A stretch of 64,000 bases of DNA, taken from the NCBI GenBank assembly GCA_034231615.1, contig CM067316.1, forward strand, positions 23,955,791-24,019,790. The letters are read 5' to 3'. This DNA comes from Meghimatium bilineatum. Its lineage: Eukaryota > Mollusca > Gastropoda > Stylommatophora > Philomycidae. The stretch's first letter is position 1. Every line of letters starts with the position of its first letter. A model generated the notes under the pieces. The model had not been told where the DNA came from. It worked only from the letters and a program-made list of their open reading frames with translations, and searched no databases. Shown in pieces: positions 11,401 to 23,400 of the stretch. The translations under genes and the position numbers were made by a program.

Positions 11401-14400
11401 TATCACAGTTAAGCTGCAAATCATGACAACACATTCTGGACTATATCCTGCTAGCCAGCAGGAATTTGAGAATGAGTGCTTATAAGTGTTAACATTGTTA
11501 TATTGTTTGTCATACATGAACATCTCAATGGCAGGTTGCTGCCATGCGACATACCTTACCTTTGTCATACAATATTTTCTCATATCGTCTTCGTTCTTTC
11601 TCCTTGTCCATAGTCAACTCATGGTGCATACTGTTGACCACAGGGGCATGTCACAGTGCAGCAGACCATGTAACACCTATGAGTTTGCTATTCAAACAAA
11701 CACAGTGTGCTCTCTCAAGGCCACTTTCGGCATCTGTGGTAGCCAAACATGTAACATTAGGAACATTATTTACACAATTATTTGTAATCACTGCCAGCTT
11801 AAATATATAGGAGAAACTGGCTTGTGAGTTGTTGATTGTTATATGCAATGATAAAAAAAAACTCAGCTGGTGGCCCATTTTAACGCTCCTGACCATAGAG
11901 GCACGTTGGATGCCTCTGTCAATGCCATCTTGTCATACACATCAAGCCATGAAAGTTGTATTTTGACTGAGAACCACCTCATCCATGACATGGGTACTCT
12001 ATGTAACTTTATATTTGTCCATAACATCCTTCTATAATAGCATAACTCTACTGCTTCTAGATGATTGCTTTTGCTTTCTTTCTCACTGCTATGTAAATTA
12101 TAAATTCTAAGAACTCTTTATCTCACTGCTATGTAACTTCAAAGAACTATATCTCACTGTTATGTAACTTCTAAATTCTAAGAACTCTTTATCTCACTGT
12201 TATGTAACTTCAAAGAACTATATCTCACTGTTATGTAACTTCTAAATTCTAAGAATGCTTTATCTTACTGCTATGTAACTGTTATGTAACTTCTATTAAC
12301 TCTCTATCTCACTGTTATTTAACTTCTATTAACTATCTATCTCACTGTTATGTAATGTCTATGACCTCTCTATCTCACTGTTATGTAGCTTCTATTAACT
12401 TTCTATCTCACTGTTATGTAGCTTCTATTAACTCTCTATCTCACTGTTATGTAGCTTCTATTAACTCTCTATCTCACTGTTATGTAGCTTCTATTAACTC
12501 TCTATCTCACTGTTATGTAGCTTCTATTAACTCTCTATCTCACTGTTATGTAGCTTCTATTAACTCTCTATCTCACTGTTTTGTAATGTCTATTAACTCT
12601 CTATCTCACTGTTATGTAGCTTCTATTAACTCTCTATCTCACTGTTATGTAATGTCTATGAACTCTATCTCACTGTTATGTAATGTCTATGAACTCTATC
12701 TCACTGTTATGTAATGTCTATAAACTATCTAGCTCACTGTTATGTAATGTCTATGAACTCTATCTCACTGTTATGTAATGTCTATGAACTCTATCTCACT
12801 GTTATGTAATGTCTATGAACTCTAGCTCACTGTTATGTAATGTCTATGAGCTGTCTATCTCACTGTTATGTAATGTCTATAAACTATCTATCTCACTGTT
12901 ATGTAATGTCTATAAACTATCTATTTCACTGTTTTGTAATGTCTATGAACTATCTATCTCACTGTTATGTAATGTCTATGAACTCTAGCTCACTGTTATG
13001 TAATGTCTATAAACTATCTATCTCACTGTTATGTAATGTCTATGAACTCTATCTCACTGTTATGTAATGTCTATGAACTCTATCTCACTGTTATGTAATG
13101 TCTATAAACTATCTATCTCACTGTTATGTAATGTCTATGAACTCTATCTCACTGTTATGTAATGTCTATGAACTCTATCTCACTGTTATGTAATGTCTAT
13201 GAACTCTAGCTCACTGTTATGTAATGTCTATAAACTATCTATTTCACTGTTTTGTAATGTCTATGAACTATCTATCTCACTGTTATGTAATGTCTATGAA
13301 CTCTATCTCACTGTTATGTAATGTCTATAAACTATCTATTTCACTGTTTTGTAATGTCTATGAACTATCTATCTCACTGTTATGTAATGTCTATGAACTT
13401 TATCTGACTGTTATATAACTTTTATGAACTCTCACTGCCTATAATTTGTTTTCATTATTTTGTTGTCTACATCACTTATGTCTGTCTCTTCCTATAGAGG
13501 ATAACAACTGTATTACAACTCAGACTTGAATTACAACTCTCCAACTGAGCACAGAAATTGTTTACATACAGATTTAATTAGTAATTATATTATTGCTTTT
13601 GAATTAACTTTTCTGTTAGATACTGTGTCTTTTTGTAAGGTAGTTTTTTATTCTTGTATTGTGTCTTTTTTTCTTATTTGCTATACTTGTTTTTAGAATT
13701 TGTGTTAGATTGTTGAAGACTACATAATTCTATGTAATTCTGGTTTGGCGACCTTTTCTTTGCTTGTTTGTCCCTATCTTGAAAAAGACCTTTTGGTCGA
13801 AACATCAATTTGTTCTGTTGTAAGCACCCTATAAATCCTATTTTTAAATAAATATTTATCTACCTATAGGCCCACTGTTGTGCATTGTTTGATAGTGATT
13901 TACATTAAAACTTTACCGGTAAATTGTTTTTTGATTAATATATTCTGAAAAATTAAAGCACAACTATATGACATTCTGACATGGCCACTGTTGCATTTAA
14001 TAATATACTCCAGTATCTATAAAGTGCTTGGGTTCTTGTAGAAAAAGTTACTTTTGTCAGATGTCTAACCACTTATGCACCAACGTCTGCATTTCTTCAT
14101 TGAACCTGAAAGACAAGCTACCATGGTACCCACCTTGAAGTTACTTTTTGGTACTATAGCACACCATTGATGGTGTGATAGTCTAAATTTGACAGATGAC
14201 TAGATGAGCAGCAATGTCACTCACAGTTAATCCGTAGTTCTCCTGTTCAACAGTTACAATTAACTCTAGGAGGCACTACTCAGTGTGCCTGACCTGGTGA
14301 TGAATAGTCTGTCACAGAACTCACACCATTTTGAAAAGTCCTACTCCACTCACATACTCGCCGGATTGACAGGCATCCATAACCATACTGTACCACCTTT

Positions 14401-17400
14401 CATCGAAGAATGTCTATAGGTTTAACTGATTAAAAAATGGACAATGAATGTTGCTTCTCTTTGGTGCATTTCAGTAGTGGGGTGATCATCTTTAAACTGC
14501 CATTATGACATTACATTGCCTTGTCTGCATCAAGATAGCACTTACAGGAGACTCTTAACATCAATAACAACAATTTTGGCAGGCAACAAACACTGTTCCC
14601 TCTAAGGCAAATGGGCAAAAATGTATCTTCGTGGGCTGATAAATTTTGAACACCACATTTTCTGGACTTTTTCTACTTTTTTCTACCAAAATGACACCAA
14701 TTTTTTTCAGCGTGTTCTATTTACACATATTTTTATTATATGGACTTTTACACACAATTATGTACGTGTCTTGTGTGCCAAATTCAAACTGTGTGTGCCA
14801 ATGAATATAAATGTGTTCACTAGCGCATAGTAACGCAGCTTAGTGGGAACAGTGGGTTAATAAACAATGCCATGGTTATTCTAATTTTTAATCACACTTT
14901 TAAGGTTTTCATTTGAAGAACCCTCGTACCAAACTTCTGCTAGTATTGATTGATTGTCTATTTTTAATATTAAATATTCACTCAGATGACATATTATTTA
15001 CAGACTTTAGTCTTCTTTATGGAAGAAATCATGATTCTGAATGAGTGTACCTGCTGCAGTTAAACACACACTCAATAATTCTGAAATATCTCTTGGCCAT
15101 CATCTTGGTCTACTATTTTTTCCTGTTACCAGCAACCATGCCTTATATTACTAATTTTTTTCTATCCTGTTATCTTTCATATGGCTAAAACATCATTAAA
15201 AAAATTTCTTGTTATGTTGTTTAGGAACCAACCTTTTACAACTTTCAATGCTCTTAGCACTTCTTAATTTAAAAATCTGGTCTGCAATACTGTTACTAAT
15301 ATGATGATATTTCACATTTCAGACTTGAGCACTGTCTACTAACATGATGATATTTCACATTTCAGACTTGAGCACTGTCTACTAACATGATGATATTTCA
15401 CATTTCAGACTTGAGCACTGTCTACTAACATGATGATATTTCACATTTCAGACTTGAGCACTGTCTACTAACATGATGATATTTCACATTTCAGACTTGA
15501 GCACTGTCTACTAACATGATGATATTTCACATTTCAGACTTGAGCACTGTCTACTAACATGATGATATTTCACATTTCAGACTTGAGCACTGTCTACTAA
15601 CATGATGATATTTCACATTTCAGACTTGAGCACTGTCTACTAACATGATGATATTTCACATTTCAGACTTGAGCACTGTCTACTAACATGATGATATTTC
15701 ACATTTCAGACTTGAGCACTCTCTACTAACATGATGATGTTTCACATTTCAGACTTGAGCACTCTCTACTAACATGATGATATTTCACATTTCAGACTTG
15801 AGCACTGTCTACTAACATGATGATGTTTCACATTTCAGACTTAAGCACTCTCTGTGTCATAGCTGACAAGTCCACGGTTCGTGTCAACAATTTGATTAAG
15901 AACAACAAATATGACATTGTCAAGGCAGATTGGTTGATTAAAGTTGTTGAATCAATGACATGGATTCCATGGTAAAACTTTCTATTTACAAATATTATTT
16001 TGCCTTAAGAACATATGTTCGGTCATTCGTATAGCAGAAAGCAGACTCACCTCACAAACTCAACTCTGGCTAATTACCTTCGAAAGTTCAGATTGTGCTG
16101 GCAGTACAATTGGATTATTAGTGGCACTTCAAAATGCAACAATAGCTGAATAGCAATGTCCTTATAGGTTATACTTCAATTATTATTTAAGGACATTCAT
16201 CATAAATCATCTCAAGGCTGTATCTTGATAAAGTTTTCAGTATTATTTTGGTTCTGGTACAGCTTTCTATAGTTTCAGGTGATAGTCTTTGTTAGGTCAA
16301 AAGTGGGAGCCTCTTCTGGGATCAGATGGTAGCTATCTAGGTGCATGTGGTAACTTAATCTAAGTGCAGATGATACACTTCTTTAGGTCCATATCTAGGC
16401 TTAAGCTGACACACATGTTATCTGATAAATCAAATAGTGATTTGTTTTCAGTCTAAGCTATCTTTCTACAATGATATCAAGACAGTATATTTAATTGTTT
16501 ACCAAGATCTCCTTGATTGGAGTTTATAGCAGCTCATGTATTCTTGATTTCCCTTCTCTCCCCCCCCCCCTCAATTATTGGACATACATTTCAGTTATTT
16601 CATTTTGGAACATCAGTGCCTCCAGAATGCTCCATCCCATTCTGCAAGAAAAAAAACATTATCAGTCAGACATTCTTTATTAAATGAGCATGGTATTTGT
16701 ATGGCTTAGACCTCAGAGGACACTCTATGAAGATTGTCTCATTATCTCCAGTTGTGGATACATATTGTTGAAGTCTTGTCATCTCTTCTGGCAAGGCAAA
16801 TCTTAGAAACTAAAGGAACAGTATCATCTGATGTTTACAGTAATTTACCATTTGTGTGAACCCAGTGCATGTATCTTATGTGATCATAGTTTCTGTATCA
16901 TTTGTCAAGCAAAATGAATTAAACAGGTTACTAAAACACTTACCTTGCCTATTAATAAAAATATATAACAAAGTATATATAAAAAACATACAATAAAACT
17001 AAACAGGACAATTCTCCACGTATCGGCTCAAATTGAACCTTTTTCAAGAGACAAACACCAGAAAACAACACAATAAAAAACAAAATAGATGACTAGATTT
17101 CATCAAGCCCCGTCTCCATAACGCAGGGATGGCAACGCATCTAGTAAAAGAGAAAATACGTGCATTCATTATGTTTTCCCATGTGATGAAAGAGCCTATG
17201 CTCCTGTGAGTCTGCCTGACATGTATTAACTAACTTACTAGAATCTAGCAGTTGTTTAAATTGAAATGTACAGTGGATTTAGTGTCTTATTTTACACTTT
17301 GTTTTCTTACAGTCCATGCCATGTGCCTTTGGCTAATCATCTCAGTCCACAGCTTGAGCTGTCTAGTGTCTTCTCTCTTGGTCTCCAAATACTCTTTCTC

Positions 17401-20400
17401 TTCAACTTGCCTGTTGTCGCAACATGCTCCATCTTTCCATATCCATGTTACTATCATAATATTCATTTAATATCTCAACCATGAAGGTCTCCAGCAGATA
17501 TGATACATGTAACAGCACGTACACAGAAAGTTTTCCAGCAGGGCTTTGATCTGTATGGTGACAGCTATACATTAGAAACTACTGAAGAAGAATTGCAAAG
17601 TGTGTTTCATAGAATGGTAAGTGGATACTGAAGTAGTCATGGTAAAGCAAATAATGTTTAACTATTTCAAGATGGAATTATTACAGGGATGTAATTATTA
17701 CAGGGATGTAATTAATTTGTAATTATTACAGGGATGTAATTAATTTTAGGTTAAATTTTTGGACCACAACATAATTTAGGCGCAAGCTTCCTGAAGACAA
17801 AGTAGTAGCTCTGGAAGGTCATACAAGGTATTTAAATGAAAAAAGGTGTTGATAATTGAATGTAGAATCCATATACAATATAAGAATTGTAACAACAAAA
17901 TACAAAAACTACACCAGAAACAGGAATGTTAGATGAACATAAATTATTTTTACGTATATTTTGTTCTACTCACCCTCAATTTTACTTGTCTTGAAATGTT
18001 GATATCCAATCTTACTAAAGTAGATGCCTTGACTGTCCATTTACTGATCAAAGTCTGTTTATCTGAAGTTAGATAGTCGTTGGATCATCGTCACTGCACT
18101 CCGGACAAGTCCATAGGTTCTCAGATCTCTCCTTGAGTGTAGCCGCAATTACACGTTGACTCATGGCCCCAGTACACATTTGATTGACTATCATTATTTC
18201 TTGCCCACGAAACAGCTCCTTTCTAGCAACACCACATTTCAAACCAAATTCCTTTATTCTAGTCATGGAATAAGAGTCATCATCACTTACACAGTCATTT
18301 GCTCGTGCATTTTCCCGTAGGGCGTTCAAAATGTCTGCTTGATCCATTGCTCCATCAACAGCCGTAGTAGCCGCATGTGCAGCCAACCTATCTGCACTCT
18401 CATTACCCCGGACTCCCGCATGTCCCGGCACAAAAATGAAAGTCACTTTATGCAAACAGGAATTCTTCACTGAATCCGGCCACTGTTCCCAAATGTATCC
18501 CGCCTGAACTAACTTTCACAATCATGCTCATCGAGTCACAGAGTATGCAAGCGAGCTCGCAGATTGTCTGCAAGCAAACCCATTGCAAAGCTTTGGTTAC
18601 TGCCAAAATCTCCATTGTCATGCTGCTTGTCATCTGAGTGAATGCACCACTTTCCTCTCCGATGGTTGCCCCCCACCTTTGAGCCATGAAGGCTCAGGCA
18701 CTTCTGATGTGTCTCTCAACCGACCCATCTGTATATACAATCATATGACCTTCCCTGTAAATTTCACAGATTAGAGTGAGTACCTCCGACTGTTTAGAAA
18801 GACAAATAATGGAGGGAAGAGTACCTGGGAAGAGGAGAAAGGGCAGACCAAGAAGACAATGGACAGACGACATTAAAGATAACATGAATACATCGCTAGA
18901 AAATGCAAGCCACATCGCCCAAGACAGAGAGAGGTTCAGAGAGTTCATTGGGAAGACAACGTTCTGGAAGGAATACGTCACATGACACCTCCGACTCCAC
19001 CACTGTCAGACACCATTCTCTGCATTCTCTATTTAGTTTTATTATTACTTTGAAGGCTGTCGGACAATCTAAGGGCGCACGACTCCATTCCGCACCAGGT
19101 AGCACATCTTCCAATCTGCACACACTCTGATTTATTTGAAGTAAATCGTGCAACTCCCTAGTGTTTTATGCCATTTTTTTTTATTCCATGTCCAATTTCA
19201 GACCAAAATTTTTTTTGAAAATTAAGGAAATATTCCAAAGTATTTCCAAAGTTGAACTTCATTCCACTCAATATTACCATTAGGTCTAACTCTATTTTTT
19301 GCATAATGTAGTGCAAGATTATCATTGCTGTCACTAGACCTATCTTATTCTTCAGAAACAATAGCAGTGGGAAAGTTTCAGAATTTTGTAGCTGCTACCT
19401 ATTAGATTTTCCTATTTTCAGCAAATCTGTAATCTCCACTGTCAAAATCAAAAACACTAGCAATTTGTCTGCATTTATGTTACCAATTATTACGTACTGA
19501 GCTAGTATCCATTGTAGTACTAACAGAGTTTTTCTAGATAATTCAAAGATATATTTTATCTGATATTGGGAATAAGATTGTCTTTTTTTGGTATTTTGGA
19601 TGGTTTACATATTCAGTTTTACTAAGATAAACATTTAATGTTGAAGGAAGTTGAACCAGTTTGCCAGGAAACCATAGCAGAGCTGGAGGAAGAATACTTT
19701 CCAGATGACTCACCCTATGGTCTTTTTAGAACTTGCAGGTATTTATAACTTTATAACATGGTACAGTGGAATCCCTTTATAACATGTCCCTCTATAACAA
19801 AATTGCTTATTTAACACTATTTAAAATCTCCAATTAGTTTATTCCGTAATGTATATAACTATATTTAGCATATGGTTATTGAATGGTTATCATTAAACAT
19901 ATATATTTCATTGGTCGGGGCCAATTTGTTATAATGGGATTCCACTATATCAACTTTAAAATGTTGAATACCAATTTTTATTTATTAATTATTCATCTTT
20001 CTTGTGGAAGTTTGAAGGTGTTATTACAGAATCTAATGATGTAAACTGTGTTTGTGTATGTATAATATGTGCGATGGTGGTGAAGGTAATAAACAATGTG
20101 ATAATCTGAGAAAGAAAAAAATACTGACACCTATCTTCTTCTTATTCTGTGTTCAGCATCTGTGGTCATGTTATATTGGTAGGACTGTCATCAGGGCTAA
20201 GTCCACTGTCTTCTCCAGGTCAGAGAAGCTGCCCCATAGCTTTTTCCTAAAAATCTGTATTCTCTGGCCATGTCTGCTGATCTTTGTATGTTGGACAATC
20301 CTGAAGTATGTGTTCAGCAGTCTGGGTTCCGGATCCACATGGGCATTCATCTGTGTGTGAGATCCTCAATCAGTAAAGGTGACCCAAAAGTCTGCAGTGG

Positions 20401-23400
20401 CCTGGTCTAAGGTGAAATATTGTGATCTATTGATATCTTTGGAGGTGATGTATTGCCTCACGTTTGTCTTATACTTCCATTTGTTTCTTCCACTTTGATG
20501 TTTATGTGTTCTGGATTACTGTTTTTGTTTCTCTGTAGGGCAGTAGGTGTCTGTAGGACAGTAGGTGTCTGTAGGACAGTGGGTGTATGTAGGACAGTAG
20601 GTGTTTGTAGGACAGTAGGTGTCTGTAGGACAGTAGGTGTCTGTAGGACAGTAGGTGTCTGTAGGACAGTAGGTGTCTGTAGGACAGTGGGTGTATGTAG
20701 GACAGTAGGTGTCTGTAGGACAGTGGGTGTCTGTAGGACAGTGGGTGTCTGTAGGACAGTAGGTGTCTGTAGGACAGTAGGTGTCTGTAGGACAGTGGGT
20801 ATCTGTAGGACAGTGGGTATCTGTAGGACAGTGGGTATCTGTAGGACAGTGGGTGTCTGTAGGACAGTGGGTGTCTGTAGGACAGTGGGTGTCTGTAGGA
20901 CAGTGGGTGTCTGTAGGACAGTAGGTGTCTGTGTTGTTCCATTTTGCTTCATTTTCATGACAGAGCATCCGCTTTCTCATTTCCCATGATTCCACAGTGT
21001 GATGGTATCCATTGACGAGCAATAACTGATGATTTTTGGATATGTCTTAGCTCATGTCTGATGTTGTGCAGAAGGCTTTCAGTTCTGGTATATAGCTTCC
21101 GTGCTTTGATTTTTTCCAGTGTCTTGGTGAGGTTTTGATTTTCTTCTAGGTATTTTTTACTCTAGATGTGACCATTCTCTCCATTGCTTATCTTATGCAG
21201 CTCAACAGACTTTACTGGTCAGTAGCTTGACTTGCTGGTTTTTTTCTATTTGTTTCTTACCTATTGGGATGATGACAGCTTACAACAGAACTAACCTTGT
21301 CGGTCCATTTATCTGGGCCTAGGTCTAAAAAGTTATTTAATTTTTCTGGGCATATATCTAAAAAATTGTTTAATTATGACAAAGAGTTAAAATAATCAGG
21401 GATTTTGGTAGTTAACCCTTTCATTTCCGACTGATCCCCCAAAAAACTTTTAGCTTCATTCCCAGGGCTTCCTGCCGAAGACAGAGGTGTCGGGCCATTG
21501 GCGCAAATAAAGCGGTGACACAATGCATTTCTATTCTCTGGATTACATCCTGCTGGAAATCTTGTACGATCATTGTCCTGCTGCGAGAGAGATCCAGCGG
21601 GAGTTTGAGAATGAACATTGAGGAAGAAGACGATGATTCCCAAGACAAAGGAAAATTTTTGCAAAAATCGGAAGGGATTGAGCAAGAAATTTAATATAAA
21701 ATTCAATTAACAATCAATTTTTATGATTCAAAGTCCAATTAATAAATAAATGGAAGATGTACTGATCTGTGAACATATCTTTGTGAATGTCATGTAAGAT
21801 AAGTTTACTTGTCATGTAACATGCAAGAGGGGGAAAAATGATCATGTTTTATATCAGCTTCATACTTGTGTCAAATTGTTTACTGATAGATGTTCAAATT
21901 AAAGCTGCAAAGCAGTCTCCCTTAAACAACATAATTCTGTAACTGTTAAAAACTCCAAACATATAGGCCTAGTTCACATAAAGAAAGCCCTAGATATCTG
22001 GTGAAACAGGTTTCCAAAAAAAGGATCTTGTTTTTCTGAAAAATGTTGATACCAGCACAAACATTTGTTTGTTCTATGTCTATCTCAAAGATCAACTCAT
22101 GTAGAATTAGGGAAAAATAGGCCTAGTCATAATCAAAAGCAGAGTTCAATCTGGATGAATGTTGTTTACAGGACCTGATTTCTCGTTAATTTGATAAATA
22201 TTGACATAGATCAGCTGTGTTGACTATTCTCAATCATTAGGGGGGGGGGGCGCACACATCATCCATTAAGCCTACACTACAGATCGATGCTAATTTCAAC
22301 TACTAAATACTGAACTACTTCCCATCAATATCTGATTGATTCACATTCTGTAAAATTCCATTTAAAAATTGCCTATCAAAATCATCAGAATCATAAGTAG
22401 GTCCATTCTTATCAAGTTTTGAAGAAAATGTAAGGTCATATTCACAAGTTTACAGTTCCTATATGACACATATTTTTTACGACTGGAAAACAACACTGGA
22501 AGCTGCATTACTGGTAGTCATGTCAGGGTTAAATGTATCATGTCTATTCGCAAAGAAATCATAAAGGACATCAATCTAAATGACAGTTAGTAAATTGGAC
22601 GAGAACGACTGATTCTGGAATTAATATATGGTGGAAGTTTTTGGCAGATAGGGGATTGAATGGTTGAATGAGTTAATGAGGGAAATTAGTTAAAAACAGA
22701 TTTATTGGAATGGGATTCCACTGTATAAACAATAAAGAAGAAATATAATTGCAGATTTTGAAAACTGTTGTTAAACAGAGAAATTTTTAATAAACATATG
22801 CACTTTAGAGGGATTCTACTGTATACATTTAGGAGTTTTTCATAATATTTATAAAATTTTTCCCTCAGAATTTATATTGACAGTTATTTGGTTCTTGGAG
22901 AACCTGACACCCATATTCCAAATTGCCCACTAGATTTGCTACAGCTTGAGTTGCGATTCTTTGGTGCTGTTGTTTCAGACAAGCTTGACGCTGATGTTTC
23001 ACATGTAATTGTGCATGAAAGGTAAAAGATCATTGATATTGTCTAGGATAGTGCTTTTCAATCGCTAGACCATAACAAAATTTCTATCAGGCTGCAAGAG
23101 CCTGTCTTTGGATTTTAAAGTTATTTATGAGCACCAGAGTTTATTTTGACCGGAACCTGGTCTTATGAAAAAATAGGTTCTTGTTTGAAACCTGTGTCCC
23201 ACGGTTAAATTAATTTTTAAATAATTAATTTAATTATTCCCCTTGGCAGTGTTTGTCATTTGATATTTATCAATTATTAATATAACTATTCATTTATTTA
23301 GGGTTTAGGTTTTGTTTGATATAACTAACCCTAAATACATTTATATTAAAATAAAAAATAAACTTAGACTGACAAACATTGCCAAGGGAAATAACCACAT

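Noticed and set aside
12355..13418. Several ORFs of 64-119 codons
   Set aside because: They are by-products of 33-bp tandem units and end where the unit length changes to 31 bp.
15295..15853. CRISPR-like array
   Set aside because: The units are directly adjacent without spacers, lie in a eukaryotic gene and contain the exon border.
19647..19655. Alternative acceptor for LIG4 exon G at AG 19649-19650
   Set aside because: In the phase set by the preceding exon it reads into a stop within a few codons, while 19647 gives the conserved linker.
20453..21022. Four overlapping ORFs of 146-178 codons, including a Cys-rich CRTVGV repeat
   Set aside because: They are readings of the 18-bp array inside a dead RNase H relic; the matching open frames on both strands show that no coding constraint is involved.
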